Assembly: GCA_009767595.1 (NCBI GenBank)
Contig: VSDK01021631.1
Span: 70,159-134,158 of the forward strand
DNA: 64,000 nucleotides
Source of the DNA: Symbiodinium kawagutii
Lineage: Eukaryota; Sar; Dinophyceae; Suessiales; Symbiodiniaceae
Reading direction: 5' to 3'
The translations under genes were made by a program, and so were the position numbers. The notes under the pieces are model-generated. The model was not told the DNA's origin, made no database searches, and saw only the letters and a list, made by a program, of their open reading frames with translations. Positions 22,559 to 33,985 of this stretch are shown here, in pieces. Position 1 is the stretch's first letter. Each line of letters begins with the position of its first letter.

Positions 22559-22680
22559 ACCACTATTAACCACCATTAACCACCATTAACCACTATAAAA
22601 ATCCACTATCAATCCATTGCATAAGCCCTTGAAAAGCTTATGAAAACACCCACGTTGGGATCCGTGCCTTTCGCTTCCAG

Positions 22681-22790
22681 GCCGCGGGAAGCTCACCATT
22701 CGTTACGTGCCGGGCCGGGACGGCGCTGAGCTGGAACGTTTGGTGTCCCATTTGGAGGCGCGGGCCCCGCGACACGGGGATGACGATGGG
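22681..22790 (+). CDS. Putative exon, unidentified protein
   Basis: TTCCAG|G precedes a frame reading RGKLTIRYVPGRDGAELER, then LVSHLEARAPRHGDDDG. Strong GC contrast and charged composition support coding. It follows the exon at 22498 by 120 bp. No family was recognised. Confidence 0.5.
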
Positions 22791-23046
22791 GGGGGGTCTC
22801 GGATGTGCGATGGGTTTGGCCTTCGAAAAATGTGTTTTTTTTTGGATTGTATGGGTTTTTTACGGTTTTTTTTATAGGGGTTCATAGGTTTATCAGAGTT
22901 GGGTTTCAAGGTTCTTTTTTTTCTCGGGGTTAGTGGATTTGTAGTGGTTAATAGTAGTTAATACTGGGGTTAGGGGGGTTATAGCCATTGATAATGGTCT
23001 ATAGTAGGGGATACTAACCAACAGCAATGGTTCAAGAACTACGATT

Positions 23047-23150
23047 GTTGGTGGGTTTTACACACTTTCTATTTTCCCACAGACTTGTATGTGGGATGGT
23101 TGGTTGACAACCGAGCATATTTTTCAGAGGGGTGGTTCAACCACCAACCA
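23047..23150. mobile_element. Family C fold-back element C3
   Basis: GTTGGTGGGTTTTACACACT to GGTTCAACCACCAACCA, with the internal motif GGTTGGTTGACAACCGAGCA. Confidence 0.8.
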
Positions 23151-23309
23151 GATGACCATTTGGGTATCAATGTGGACAACATTGGACAACCCTTTTTTGA
23201 TTAATTACTTGCTGCCTCTACCTCGAACTGCAAGATTTACGACTTGGCTGGTGAACATATCACAGGAGTTCACTAGCAGACGGGCAAAATATCTGTCAGT
23301 GAGCATCAC

Positions 23310-23367
23310 AAGTGAGAACCCACATGGGCAAATCCGTTGGCAAATCGCTTCTCGGACACATCTTTGA
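23310..23367 (+). CDS. Putative exon, unidentified protein
   Basis: After a TCACAAG acceptor the frame reads RTHMGKSVGKSLLGHIFE, closed by a consensus GTGAGC donor. Another frame (WANPLANRFSDTSL) is also open across the same donor. Confidence 0.35.
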
Positions 23368-25080
23368 GGTGAGCTGCACCCAGCTTCGTTGTCATTCCAA
23401 AGCTTTCATTTGACTACGATCACCAACGGGGTGATCATGTTTGATATATTAGTATATGTTCGATTATGTAGATATGTCTGTGTACACATTCACTGACATA
23501 TATATATACATACACGAAGGATTATTATGGCTAATTCTAATAAAGGTAGATCGCAACCAACCATACTTACGATAGAAGCACTAACAATTGCTGATAGTTC
23601 TTCCGGGTCAATCATATGGTCAGTAATTGTAGTTGTTGAGCAACAAGATTCACCTGTAACCCGCAGCTACTGGTGTACCTGGGCCCCAAATTCGTAGGTC
23701 AGCATGATGAATTTGGATGAGGTTTCAGCGGCGAAAGAAACTTGTGAGGAGGCATGGCTCAAACATGGTAGTTTTTGGTGAGGAACTTACCCAAGTAGCA
23801 TGCAGGAACTTGACCGACATTCCCACATCAGCCGTTATTACGGCGCTTGTCCGCTAGCGCTGCAGGCTGTGAAGTTGATTGTGGAAACCTGAGCGAAAAG
23901 TGACGTCCAAGTCCATCGTACTGGGGGGCTTGATATGATGGACATTGATGGACTCTGTTTACAGAAGTTTCTCTCATTCGAAAGGGCAAATGATAATGCG
24001 TTGCGCACGGCCAAAACAAGCCATGCGCTAATTCGTCTCTGATTTGGTAATGCTGTCGAGCGCCAAGCGTACGCTTGACAGGGGGCCTTTCAGAGTCTGG
24101 TGGCAGCTACGTCGCCAGCATTGTTACAAATCCCAAGGAAGCTGCAGGCTGAAGATGTGTTGATTTGCCACACTCCACATTGGATTGAAACGATGACGAC
24201 GATGACTGTGAGTTTCCGTCATATAACTTGGGCCACAGTTCCCGTAGATGTGCCTCTTAGATTCCATCAGCTGAGCGCCAGCCGGGGAAAAGATGAGGCG
24301 TTTGACTCTGAAAGAATGATGATTTTTGATGCTTAATGGTTAAGTAATTCTGAATCAGGTTGAATCATAGGTGAGTCATTGGAGTTTGAGTCTAACTGCA
24401 GGTCTCGGCTCATCTATTCTGAATCCAGTTAGTTCGATGAATACAGTGTAACTCCTGTAACTGACTGCCATTCTTCTCTGTAAACTTCCATTGACCACAC
24501 TGAACCACACAGGGCAGTAGACCCTGTGCATGATCGAAATGACATACAGGCCATCATACCGACGCCAAAATAAACACACACACACAGACACAACAAAAAA
24601 TTCGATACAGAGACAGACACATGCTGACATATGTAGGCACATGCAAACTTAGGCAGCCACATGCAGATACCCCGAAACTGGGAAACTTCCGATTGATTTT
24701 CTCCAATTGTAGGAGCTTCAACACATCTGGACATGCATAGGCTGCACAGGCTGCACACGCTGCATAGGCTGCATAGATGAACACAAACATGCATTGTTCA
24801 AGATCGGCACTGCCAATCATTCGCAAAATAGGTAAGTACCGCCCCTCAGAAAAAAGCTTGGCACTATTGGCCCCAAAAAGATCACAAACTTGTGGCCGCG
24901 CTACCGGATGATTTGCTGGACTTGTGCATACCAGATTTTTAGGCGAAGGTCCCACGGGTGTTTTTCACAAGTCAGGGCACGGTACTCTCGGTGTTTTCTT
25001 AATTGCGAAGCACGGAAATCAATGATACTTGTTTCCCGAGGTAGTCCCTGTCACATTCCACTTCTCTGCGATGCCAAAAG

Positions 25081-25123
25081 TGGGTGTGTCTCAAAATAAG
25101 GGCACCCCTAAATCATCCTTTAG
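25081..25123. mobile_element. Family B fold-back fragment B5
   Basis: Left arm only: GGGTGTGTCTCAAAATAAGG then CACCCCTAAATCATCC. Confidence 0.65.
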
Positions 25124-25200
25124 CCATGCATAGCAATTACACCGGCATAGACCCCAGATAGAACATGTAAATACAACGTTGGAGAAACTTGCTGTCAAAG

Positions 25201-25304
25201 TGGGTCCCCAACCACTTATGAGTTGGTTTATAACTCATCTAACTAGGGTTGACTACCGGTTATAGGGGCTTTAAACCAACTAACCGAAGTGGTTGGGGGC
25301 CCGC
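25201..25304. mobile_element. Family F fold-back element F2
   Basis: TGGGTCCCCAACCACTTATG to AAGTGGTTGGGGGCCCGCC. The arms are inverted repeats of about 15 bp. Confidence 0.72.
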
Positions 25305-25311
25305 CTTGTAG

Positions 25312-25386
25312 GATTCAGTGCCCAAAAGATGTTACAACCTGCGCACCTTGGACAGCACCCGCCTCGCAGCATCCTTTCTTTTGGAA
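25312..25386 (+). CDS. Putative exon with consensus GTAAGA donor
   Basis: Twenty-five codons in phase 0-0 read DSVPKRCYNLRTLDSTRLAA, then SFLLE. They lie between TTGTAG|G and GTAAGA, one of the cleanest splice pairs in the window. Fold-back element F2 ends about 8 bp upstream, so an element sits almost on the 3' end of the intron. No family was recognised. Confidence 0.5.
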
Positions 25387-26114
25387 GTAAGAACCCCAAA
25401 TCTCCTCTTCCAGCTGGGGAATAAACCAATCAGCTAGGGAGGGTGAGCTCCCCTTTTCGTTGGAGACATGAGCTCGCCTCTACAAATTGGTGACTGGCTG
25501 CCAAGGGTGACTGGATGATTCTGTCGCAGCTTGCGGCTCAGGAAATCTCAAGTCAGGCATAGTCAGTCAGGCATAGGAAGTCTACCAGGCAGACTCTGCT
25601 TCTCATTTTCTGCTTTTCTTTGACCCAAACATCTACAGAAATAGCTTTGCAGCCAACGAAACTCTCACAGACCCAGCTTTGTCCCACTTGTTCGTGCCAG
25701 TTTCACTGGCCAACCAATGCGAGACATGGTCATGCGAAAGTATGATGACATGGAGTGGGGAGCCTCAGAGTAGTTCTGTTGAGGACTGGTTCATGTATCT
25801 GAACTGTTGCCCAATGTGATGCTGCGGTCATCAATGGTTGGCTGATGGTAAGATGTGTTCATGTTCATGTTCAAGCTAGTCATGGCACCTGGTTCAGAAT
25901 GGTTTGTAAAAATGAATGGTCAATAATGCCGAGCAATGGTTAGTTCATAATGGCTATTAATACAGTAGATTCATAGAATGGCCGAGAATGGTTGGTTGAT
26001 AGTAAATGCTCAACCATGGTTGGTTAATGATAGTTGATGAACAATGATTCGCCGAGCTTGAATTATGGTTGTTTACTATTTAAAGAAAACAGCACTAGTT
26101 GTTGATCATTAAAG

Positions 26115-26220
26115 AACACCAACTGGCTGCTCGGTGCCCTCGGTAATCTCCCAGCTGGTAGGAGACGACGAGGCACTGGTTATTTTGAATCCTGACAAGG
26201 CACTTCAAGCCTTGTGCTAG
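26115..26220 (+). CDS. Probable terminal exon of the upstream + strand gene
   Basis: The frame reads TPTGCSVPSVISQLVGDDEA, then LVILNPDKALQALC, followed by TAG. An AAAG acceptor precedes it. Composition is strongly protein-like (VISQLVGDDEALVILNPDKA). It is the last coding island before the segmental duplication starts, so it probably closes the gene formed by the 10-26 kb exons. That linkage is inference. Confidence 0.45.
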
Positions 26221-26272
26221 ATGGGAAGACCAAGGAACCAGGAAAACAACCATGAATCAGTTGGCTATGGGT

Positions 26273-26366
26273 CAATATTAATCAACCAATAATGGGGGAT
26301 AATGACGAACAATAATAAGGGAAACAATGGTTAATGATAGGGGAACCAGGGGTTTTGACCCCAGCC
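26273..26366. mobile_element. Family A fold-back element A7
   Basis: GGCTATGGGTCAA to TTGACCCCAGCC, flanked by AGTT on both sides. A small deletion removes TACAGG near the right arm. Confidence 0.9.
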
Positions 26367-26485
26367 AGTTGTGTATACCGACCAACCAGTATTGTTTTGC
26401 TTTCCGAACGAGCCACAGAGATCAAAACTCTTGACCAAGTGGTACTAGATGGGATGGGATAGGGGGATTATTGCACCTCTCATTT

Positions 26486-26551
26486 GGCCATGGGTCAATA
26501 TTAATGGTTAATGATTGGGGAACCAGGGGTACGGGGTTTTGACCCACAGCC
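26486..26551. mobile_element. Family A fold-back element A8, internally deleted
   Basis: GGCCATGGGTCAA to TTGACCCACAGCC, only 66 bp because about 45 bp of core is missing. Flanked by ATTT on both sides. Confidence 0.88.
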
Positions 26552-27264
26552 ATTTGTTGGTTTGGGGTATCAGCGACAAAATCAAAATCTGAAACACCGC
26601 TTTAATCTTGAATACAGTAGTTCAAATATGGGTGATGCTTGCTGGATACAATGCCTGGTGATGATGTAGTATGCCCTCCGCATCATGAACATTTGAGTGC
26701 AGCTCACGTGATGCCTGTGGAAGTTTCGGGTTCAAAACCCTGAAAACTTAGCTGAAGCATGCGATTTGCATCCCATGTCAAGCGTTAATGGCTTGCATGC
26801 GGTACATTCGATAACGATGTTTGGTGTTACCATGAACAACGATTAGTGGCTAGTAAGATATGTTGACATCAATACTGCCATAACTAATCACACTGGCCAG
26901 TGTAAGTTAGTTATATATGCTTATATAGTTTTGCTTATGTTAGCACTATACACATGTACTTGCTGACCTTGATGAAAACATTATTGAAGATGGGTGGCTT
27001 TTCTTGAACCTGATCAAGTGAGGTTTGCAGGGATGAGAAGGTCTATCCAATAGTCTTGATGGTCCTTATCAGTAGGTTGTTGGTAGTTGGATCTATGGTC
27101 ACCGTTTGGTTGACCACAATCATAGCAGTTAACTGCAGTTAACTTCTTTGACGAACGTTACCCATCATGACTCATGGCGAAGAGTTCTTCAATCCGCCGC
27201 TGGGCAGCAGCTGGGCTCAGATATAGTGCAGCGCGATTCGTCGCTGACGTTCGCTGAGAGGATC

Positions 27265-27399
27265 ATGGCGTCGGAGCTCAAGCTGAAGTACCTCAACACC
27301 TTCATTGATGTTGAGGAACCCATGGATTGTGACGGTGATGCATGTGCACCACGTGCAAGGAGCCTATCTCCAACGCCTTCAACACAGTGGTGGCAACAG
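27265..27399 (+). CDS. CCCH gene copy 1, exon 1
   Basis: The exon encodes MASELKLKYLNTFIDVEEP to STQWWQQ (45 codons). Identity with copy 2 falls sharply just after CAACAG, which supports a GA donor there. If the frame is read on past that point, copy 1 and copy 2 fall out of register because of small indels. Confidence 0.7.
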
Positions 27400-28949
27400 G
27401 AGCCCAAAAACTCTGGGAATCCCCACGTTCACATCCCAGCAGTACAGCAGTACAGGGTATCCACCCACAGCCAAACGAACGGAATCCTCAAATCCTTGGG
27501 CCATGACCCGTAGCTTCTGCCTCAATGGCTGCAATTATCAATGCCATGTCATTCCTGAAATGGATATGAATTGACTAGTAGCACAACCTTATAAAATGGA
27601 TATTCATAAACTACGGCATTTTTACCATAAATAGATTGTGCCTCGCGACTTGCCATCCAAAATGAGGGAAAGCGACTTGGATCTCCCATGATTTTCCATG
27701 CTAAAGCATGACCATTCCAGGATGACCAGTACGTTCGCAACCTGTCTCTCAAGTTGCAGACTTTGACGGTGGAGAACCTCAAGGCAGCACAGGAACCTGC
27801 AGCAGATCCCTAACATCCGAAGGAATATCGATGGTGATTGAAATTGTTGATAAGCTAGTTAAGAGCGGCGGATTCCAGTGGCAAATGATTTTAATGGAGA
27901 ACGATGATTGATGAAAAGTGGTAGTTGGGAGAGCCTAGGTACCGCTATTTGCCAAACAATGCTCAAATACATAGATCATGATGATGGTTGTATTTGTTGA
28001 TTAATGAATAGTGGTTAATAAAGAATTTGATGGATAGTGCTGGCGGCAAAGGATGATAGCGGTCAATCATGGGAGATGAGAATCATTGACCATTTGTTTG
28101 TTTTATTGGCTGGCTGTCGGTAAGGAGGGAGCGATTTGGAGCCAGGGTATCACTAGACCCGTTTGGAGCTACAAGGAGTGGTGTGAGCGAGTGGTAGTTG
28201 GGAGAGGCTAGGTAAGACTATTTGCCAAATAATGCTCAAATACAGAAATAATGATGATTGTTGTTTATTGAGTTTATTGCTCAAATTGAATTATTATTTG
28301 ACAAACAACGCTCAAACTGAATCCTTTTTGCTCAATTAATATGGACACCGGCAGATGACAATCATGAAGGTCATGCTTTGGTTCGTGCTTCAGCCCTAGA
28401 TCAGAACTTGCGCAACAGCTAGTGCTGGTGGAAGCCCTACCAAGGTTAGGGGCAGGTGATGGTTTAAATTGGTCAACAGTATTGCTAAATCCGGAATCTC
28501 ACTTGGCTATGGGTCAATGTTAACCATCAACAATGGCTTACATTGACCAGCCAAATCATAAGGAAAACAACGGTTAATGATAGGGGAACCAGGGGTACAG
28601 GGTTTTGACCCACAGCCACTTCGTGATTATAAATGCCTTACGAGGCAACTTCCGATCAAGAATCAATACCAGACAGATCCGTGCTTCAAGCATCATCCTT
28701 TGACTGGTAAGCAGGGCTCGGATCGCCAGTTTCGGCTGGCAACTCACGGATCACTCACCTTCGTTCACAGGCTGCCGCACCGGCGCTTCGAACACAAACA
28801 GTGGCAGCAGAAGAAGCGGTGAACGATCATCCAGGTGCGGGAAATCTGAGCAGCTTTGTTTGCTGCTTGTCCTTCTGATGTTGTTTCTGCTTCTATGGTT
28901 TTGACTAGTGCTGGTAATATTGCAGCTGCTGTCATTGTTGGTGTTGGTG

Positions 28950-29003
<54 letters not shown>

Positions 29004-29384
29004 GTTTGTTGTTTGGTTGTTTGGTTGTTTGGTCGTTTGGTTGTTTGGTTGTTTGGTTGTTTCTTTGTTTGGTTGTTCGGTTGTTTGGTTGTTTCTTTGT
29101 TCGTTCGTGTGTTCCTTGTGTGTGTGTGTGCGCTGAGGATGTATGTTTGTTCGTGTGTATGTGCACCAGGTATGTACATTGGTATGTAGGTTTGTTTGCG
29201 TGTATGTGCAGCAGGTATGCATGTTTTGTCTGGTTTTGCCTCTTTTTTGTTGGGGGCGTTGTATCTATTGTTTCTTTGGTTTGTTTGTTCCTGTTGGGTG
29301 CTGCCGGTGCGGGGGCGCTTGCGGTTGCAGTTGTGGTTGTTGTGGTTTGTTGTTGTTGTTGTGCTTCGTTGTTGTTGTGGTTCG

Positions 29385-29433
<49 letters not shown>

Positions 29434-31944
29434 CCTTGGTGTTGCTGCTGCTTGTCGCTGCGATTGACATTGTTGTTGTTATTTTTGCGACCGTGATGTT
29501 TCACACGTCCTTGCTGTTGCTGCTATTTGTGTTGTTGATTTTGTTGTTGCTATTATTGTTGCACGCGTTGTTGATGGTGATGGCAGTGGGGGTGTTTGTT
29601 GTTGCTGCTGCTGATTTTGCCTTTCAGTAGCAGACAATCTGTTTGTCAAGATAATTGTCGCTCTCGAGCGTAGAATTTTCACACATCCCAACCCTTTCGT
29701 TCAAGGACTGTCGATGAAGGTTGTACCTCCGAGGACTGTAGATGTTGTCGAAAATGAGCTTTGAAGCTGACCATGGCGCCTGATGTACAACTGTTGCGAT
29801 TTGGCAGGTGAAGCAGTGATGGTGCTATGGTCCTATGGTTGTCATATGGTTGTCATGTTGAATCCTACGTTCATCGTTTTTGTTCCTTCTGCGTAATATG
29901 ATGAGTTTGGAATTTCTTGAAGTGTTCATTGGGTAGCTTGGCAAGCCACCTAGGGACCTTCCTAATTACCAGAATGCTTACACTAGTTCTGTTCACCAAT
30001 ATACCCACACATTTGGTTGTGGGTTTCTTGTCCATCGACAACCATTAACCGCTAGCATGAATAAATGGTTGTTTATTGGCTGGTTGCCGGTTACTACGAG
30101 CAAGCAACACCCATGGTAGAATATAGTTCCAACAAGAGTAGGATATTGCAAACTATGACTGGTTGCTTACATATCATTCCTTGCAACTACCAACCATCAT
30201 TCACCAGCCGGGACTAGTTGGTGGTTGAAGCATCTTAACCAAATGCAGTTGTTGGTTGATTGGCCAATATTTTTGTTGGGATAGGTTACAACTACCAAGC
30301 AGTTCACTATTGGAGCCCTGGGTTTCAGCTCAGGTGGCGCAGTGGTGTCGAAGGCTTTCAGCATCGGAAGCGTTGGACACCCGGAGCTGTGCTGTCGACC
30401 CTGCATTCGCTTCGTCCACGGCCACTGCAGTCTTGGTGCCAACTGCCTTTTCTGCCATGAGGTGGGCGGTAGTGAGCTAAGAAAGATATGGTGGTTAAGA
30501 AACCTGGTTCATAGTGCTTCATGATGGTTGGTGAGTGGTTGATAAGGTGGACCAAGAAACACACAATGGCCCCAAGTTTTACTGGTCGGTGGTTTCAAAC
30601 ATTCATTTTTTATGTAGTAATTGTTAACAAATGGTTGGCTGACTAATGTTTGTCATAGGGGTTGAAACCACCAACCAGTTTCGATAATCGTTGGCAAAAT
30701 GTCTAATTGATTCTAATTGATGGTCAATATTGATAAATCTTGGTGAAATTAAGATAATCAATTGTTAACGATTGATGGTGTTCAAGGAGGTGGGTTAACG
30801 TGGAAAGCAAACGCTGGTCAAGCGAAGAAAAACAAAAACGCAGCACTCTTTGTTTTGGACAGCCAACAAGCATGCGCCATCAATGCAAAAACATGTCATA
30901 TGCGAGTTCAGGCTAACGTCAATATGTCCCACCCCACCCCTCTCCACCGTAGCAACGCGTTCCCAAAGCCAGCCCTGCCACACATAATGCAAGCCACGCC
31001 AGCCGCACAAAAGGGGGCGTCCAGCGACCCCCCAAAAAAGAACTCGTGTAAAACCACCCCCCAAAAAACGAAACTAGGACACTTTTGCAAACTTGCAGAA
31101 AATCAATGAAAAGCGCACAATGAAAACACGATGAAAACACAACCCTCCAAAACGCTGAACAATACTGAGACGAAACAAAATAGCAAAGACGAGAAAAAAC
31201 CCGTGTTTGAGGGAGCAGCAAAATCAGTAGTCACAACAGCAACCACAGCCTGGCCACCACCACCACCACCATCAACCATGAGAACGATAAGTACAACAAC
31301 AGCAGCAACCACGACCATGTACTTGGGGTGGATCCAGAAGGTTTTGTCGGTTACCTCGATGTGACCCTTGTGTGGTTAATCGGTGTTTCGATTGACAACG
31401 CCTGGTTTGATTCTGGGCTGCTATCTGTCTTTGGGTAGCTCTTCGGGTGGACAAAATTGAAGATCAAAAACGCACTGGATTTCATTTGTTTCTGATCCCG
31501 GAAAATCGCAAAGATATTTCTGTTTTGATACTCAGGGGCCCAATATGTTGCCGGTGACACTGCTATGAGGCTCATTCAACGAAAGATGCCAAGCTCGACA
31601 AAATGCAGCGGGAGATCATGCAGAGCCTTACCACCAAGCAATGTGCACATCTCATCTTGGACTATGTGAGGCCTAGGCTGTCGCAGATGGACGTCCCGGA
31701 CAAGCAAGTGTTGTTGGATTGCTTGGAAGATGAAGCATCCAAACGCCAGGTGCTCCCAAGTTCAATTTCTTCGTTTGATCTTCGTCGGCTTCGGAAGACA
31801 CTTTCTCGCATGAGTGTGTACAGCCTCCTCGCGGTTTTCTCCAACCGAGCTTCGCAATACAGCGAGGAGGATCGCGTGAAAGCTGAATTTGTGTTCAGTC
31901 TTGTGCAATCAATTCGCAACCAGCTCGTTTTAAAGGATAAATGA
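27265..31944 (+). CDS. CCCH zinc-finger protein gene, copy 1 (4 exons, 233 aa)
   Basis: Exons are inferred at 27265-27399, 28771-28834, 30334-30461 and 31570-31944. Phases agree at every junction and the conceptual protein is 233 aa. Residues 1-45 are an acidic, Ser/Pro-rich N-terminus with two adjacent Trp. Residues about 72-105 hold the finger, C-x7-C-x5-C-x3-H (PCIRFVHGHC...NCLFCH). The C-terminal 120 residues are predicted helical (LDKMQREIMQ... to RNQLVLKDK). CCCH fingers of this spacing usually bind RNA, and such proteins are abundant in dinoflagellates, where control is largely post-transcriptional. The start ATG is shared with copy 2, and in copy 2 the frame upstream is closed by TGA. 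Acceptors are all AG|G. The exon 1 donor appears to be GA (CAACAG|GAGCCC). Copy 2 is at 39715-44140. Confidence 0.78.
28505..28617. mobile_element. Family A fold-back element A9 (copy 1 only)
   Basis: GGCTATGGGTCAA to TTGACCCACAGCC, flanked by ACTT on both sides. Copy 2 of the duplication has the unoccupied site (AATCTCGCTTCACGATG, near 40662). Confidence 0.92.
28771..28834 (+). CDS. CCCH gene copy 1, exon 2
   Basis: TTCACAG|G and CCAG|GTGCGG flank 64 nt encoding AAAPALRTQTVAAEEAVNDHP plus one base. That base completes a Gly codon with exon 3. Copy 2 has the same length and phase. Confidence 0.7.
28952..29110. repeat. (TTGC)n and (GTTTGGTT)n simple repeats, CCCH intron 2 copy 1
   Basis: About ten TTGC units are followed by GTTTGGTT variants. 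Copy 2 has the same tract in altered length and composition (40988-41150). Confidence 0.9.
29383..29432. repeat. (GTT)n microsatellite, CCCH intron 2 copy 1
   Basis: About 16 perfect GTT units. The surrounding 29330-29600 is rich in GTT/GCT. The counterpart in copy 2 is 41393-41423. Confidence 0.93.
30334..30461 (+). CDS. CCCH gene copy 1, exon 3 (zinc finger)
   Basis: CTCAG|GT and CATGAG|GTGGGC flank 128 nt. It encodes GGAVVSKAFSIGSVGHPELC, then CRPCIRFVHGHC and NCLFCHE, with all four metal ligands present. It is two codons (Ser-Leu) shorter than copy 2. Confidence 0.82.
30582..30678. mobile_element. Family C fold-back element C4 (copy 1 only)
   Basis: CTGGTCGGTGGTTTCAAACA to GGTTGAAACCACCAACCAG. 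Copy 2 lacks it near 42515. Confidence 0.8.
31570..31944 (+). CDS. CCCH gene copy 1, exon 4 (terminal)
   Basis: CTATGAG|G opens 124 codons ending in TGA. It begins AHSTKDAKLDKMQREIMQ and ends SIRNQLVLKDK. It aligns with exon 4 of copy 2 with about 11 amino-acid differences in 111 plus a divergent C-terminus. The fold is predicted mainly helical and is otherwise unassigned. Confidence 0.82.
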   Translation, partial: AHSTKDAKLDKMQREIMQSLTTKQCAHLILDYVRPRLSQMDVPDKQVLLDCLEDEASKRQVLPSSISSFDLRRLRKTLSRMSVYSLLAVFSNRASQYSEEDRVKAEFVFSLVQSIRNQLVLKDK

Positions 31945-32396
31945 GCGACAAGTGATGAGGTACTTGTATCGAACAGTCCAAGCCTCTAAGACGGATAAGG
32001 CTTTGGCATCATTGCCTTCATGCTTACCCTTTCTATGCCGTTTTCTCTTATGATGCTTCGCCCATTTCCACTACAAAGCTAGATCCACCGAGCCCAAAGC
32101 AAACTCACTTTTTAAGATTAGATTTGTAGAGAGAAATTTGTCGGCTCAAGAGAGTCCAATGAAGCCGTCAATGAGGGTCAGATTGTTGTTTCTATACCGC
32201 AGCCTAACTCTAAAGCGGACCAGTGAGAGGGGACACACAAGAGACTGGCAAACATTCTGGAGAAAAAATAGAGAAGGAACAGAACAGGTCTTGATTTTGT
32301 AGTGGGCAAAAGATTTCTTAATAGGACAATGTGAGATACTTTGCAATATTTCGTGCTGGGGCTGTTCCGGTTTTCAATGCAATGTACAGCCTAAAG

Positions 32397-32559
32397 TTGC
32401 TCTTGGGACAACCTGTTGGGAATTGGGGTGGACAGTTCCAAACTGGAGGTTGTGGACTTTCAAGGTATCCTCGAGAACCCCGAAGATCTCTCCGACCTAC
32501 GCAGAGTCACACGTATCCGCCCCAGAACACCCAAAGTGTTTGCGTGCAAATTGGTATAA
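32397..32559 (+). CDS. Probable terminal exon, unidentified, in the copy-1-only segment
   Basis: The frame reads DNLLGIGVDSSKLEVVDFQG, ILENPEDLSDLRRVTRIRP and RTPKVFACKLV, then TAA. It is preceded in frame by a stop at 32392 and an AAAG acceptor. Composition is convincingly protein-like. It lies in a stretch of about 2.2 kb present in copy 1 of the duplication but not copy 2. The rest of its gene was not found. No family was recognised. Confidence 0.5.
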
Positions 32560-32646
32560 CAGATTTCGTGTCACCAGGTTTTGAAAGTATTTGTGGGGGG
32601 CAATGTGTTTGTTGCCTTTATCACGGGGGGGGGGGGGGGGGGCCCC

Positions 32647-32668
32647 NNNNNNNNNNNNNNNNNNNNNN
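32647..32668. other. Assembly gap (22 N) next to poly-G
   Basis: A run of 18 G and 4 C (32625-32646) precedes the gap. An inverted minisatellite follows at once. Confidence 0.99.
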
Positions 32669-32930
32669 CGACACAGTTGACACAGTTGATGTCAACCGTG
32701 TCAACTGTGTCAACCGTGTCAACCGTGTCAACCGTGTCAACCGTGTCAACCGTGTCAACCGTGTCAACCGTGTCAACCGTGTCAACCGTGTCAACCGTGT
32801 CAACCGTGTCAACTGTGTCAACTGTGTCAACCATGTCAACCGTGTCAACCATGTCAACCGTGTCAACCGTGTCAACCGTGTCAACTGTGTCACCCGTGTC
32901 GACTGTGTTCACCGTGTCCCCCGTGTCAAC
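32669..32930. repeat. 9-bp minisatellite (TGTCAACCG)n with inverted start
   Basis: About 25 units of TGTCAAC[C/T]G run to 32930. The first 20 bp (CGACACAGTTGACACAGTTG) are the same motif inverted, making a palindrome next to an assembly gap. A second smaller inverted pair is at 33838-33985. Confidence 0.9.
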
Positions 32931-33084
32931 TGCGTCCCCCATGACACCTGCGTCCCCCGTGTCACCTGAACCGAGCAGTCATCCATCAATCCATCATGAA
33001 AAATTGGCCAAACCATCATTAACCTATGAACCAGCTCTGAAACCGTCTTGGCAGCTTCAGGGAACTAAATTTCAGGGCCCGCGC

Positions 33085-33119
33085 GAAGCATGGACGGAAG
33101 ATGTGCCCGTCCATGCTTC
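33085..33119. repeat. 13-bp hairpin
   Basis: GAAGCATGGACGG (33085-33097) pairs exactly with CCGTCCATGCTTC (33107-33119) across a 9-nt loop. It begins a 109-bp tandem repeat. Confidence 0.85.
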
Positions 33120-33320
33120 AAATGTGTCCACTTGAAAGCGAGGTTTGGCCACAATCGGGGTGATACTGGACTCGCATGAGGCCTAAGTTGGGGCATGTTG
33201 GGTCTCAAGCTGTGCCCGTCCATGCCTCAAATTTGTCCATTTGAGAACGAGGTTTGGCCACAATCGGGATGATGTTGGGCTTGCAAGAGGCCTAAGTTGG
33301 GGCATGTTGGGTCTCTTGCA
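33103..33320. repeat. 109-bp tandem repeat, two copies
   Basis: GTGCCCGTCCATGC recurs at 33103 and 33212. GAGGTTTGGCCACAATCGGG and GGCCTAAGTTGGGGCATGTT are shared at the same spacing. Confidence 0.88.
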
Positions 33321-33837
33321 GTGTTTGGGAGACTAGTTTTGGGGTCCGTGCGAAGCATGGATGGAAGATAAAACAACCCTTGAGAATGACTGATAATATG
33401 TGAAAACCGCCATCACTAATCATTGAATATCATTGATCATAAGTTAAGTAATGACCAAGCAAGGAGAGATCCAGCTGTAAAGCCACGTCCTCTATATTTG
33501 CTGGTAAATCTCCAGCTGTTGGACCTTGTTGCAAATGACAGTCATGCTAGACATGGCGGTTTCTCGAAATTGAGGGTCCTAAAAGTGGTTGGTTCATTAA
33601 TTTACGTGGGTGATAGAAACGATGAGTTGCGGCCGTGAATGGCTGAAGTAACCCGGTGAACGCAGCCCGTAAATGATTGCAAAGGAATCATGAACCGGGA
33701 TGCAATTTGTTCATGATTCGTTAGGTCTCTCAAAGTTACCCACCAAAAGTCCCCAGTACACATACGTCCAAAAATTTATCCTTGGGTACGGCCGTCCTTA
33801 CTGAATACCAACAAAGACCTACGAAGCCCAGTTCACA

Positions 33838-33985
33838 CAGTAGACACAGTTGTCACAATTGATACAGCTGACATAGTTTGCAAAGTGGACACAGTTGACA
33901 CAGTCGACATCAACTGTGCCAATTGTGTCAATCGTGTCAAAACTGTGCGTGCCATCTGGTCTGTGTCAACTGTGTCAACTGTGTT
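33838..33985. repeat. Inverted (TGACACAGT)/(ACTGTGTCA) repeat
   Basis: Left arm units (GACACAGTTGACACAGTCGA) face right arm units (TGTGTCAACTGTGTCAACTG) around a centre near 33907. The motif is the same as the array at 32669-32930. Confidence 0.8.

Noticed and set aside
28751-29470. Open frames of 200-240 codons (poly-Asn/Gln on -, poly-Cys/Val on +)
   Set aside because: They arise from (GTT)n, (TTGC)n and (GTTTGGTT)n simple repeats and change between the duplicates.
32621-33135. Open frames of 90-212 codons (NRV)n, (VST)n, (DTV)n
   Set aside because: All are translations of the TGTCAACCG minisatellite and run through the N gap.
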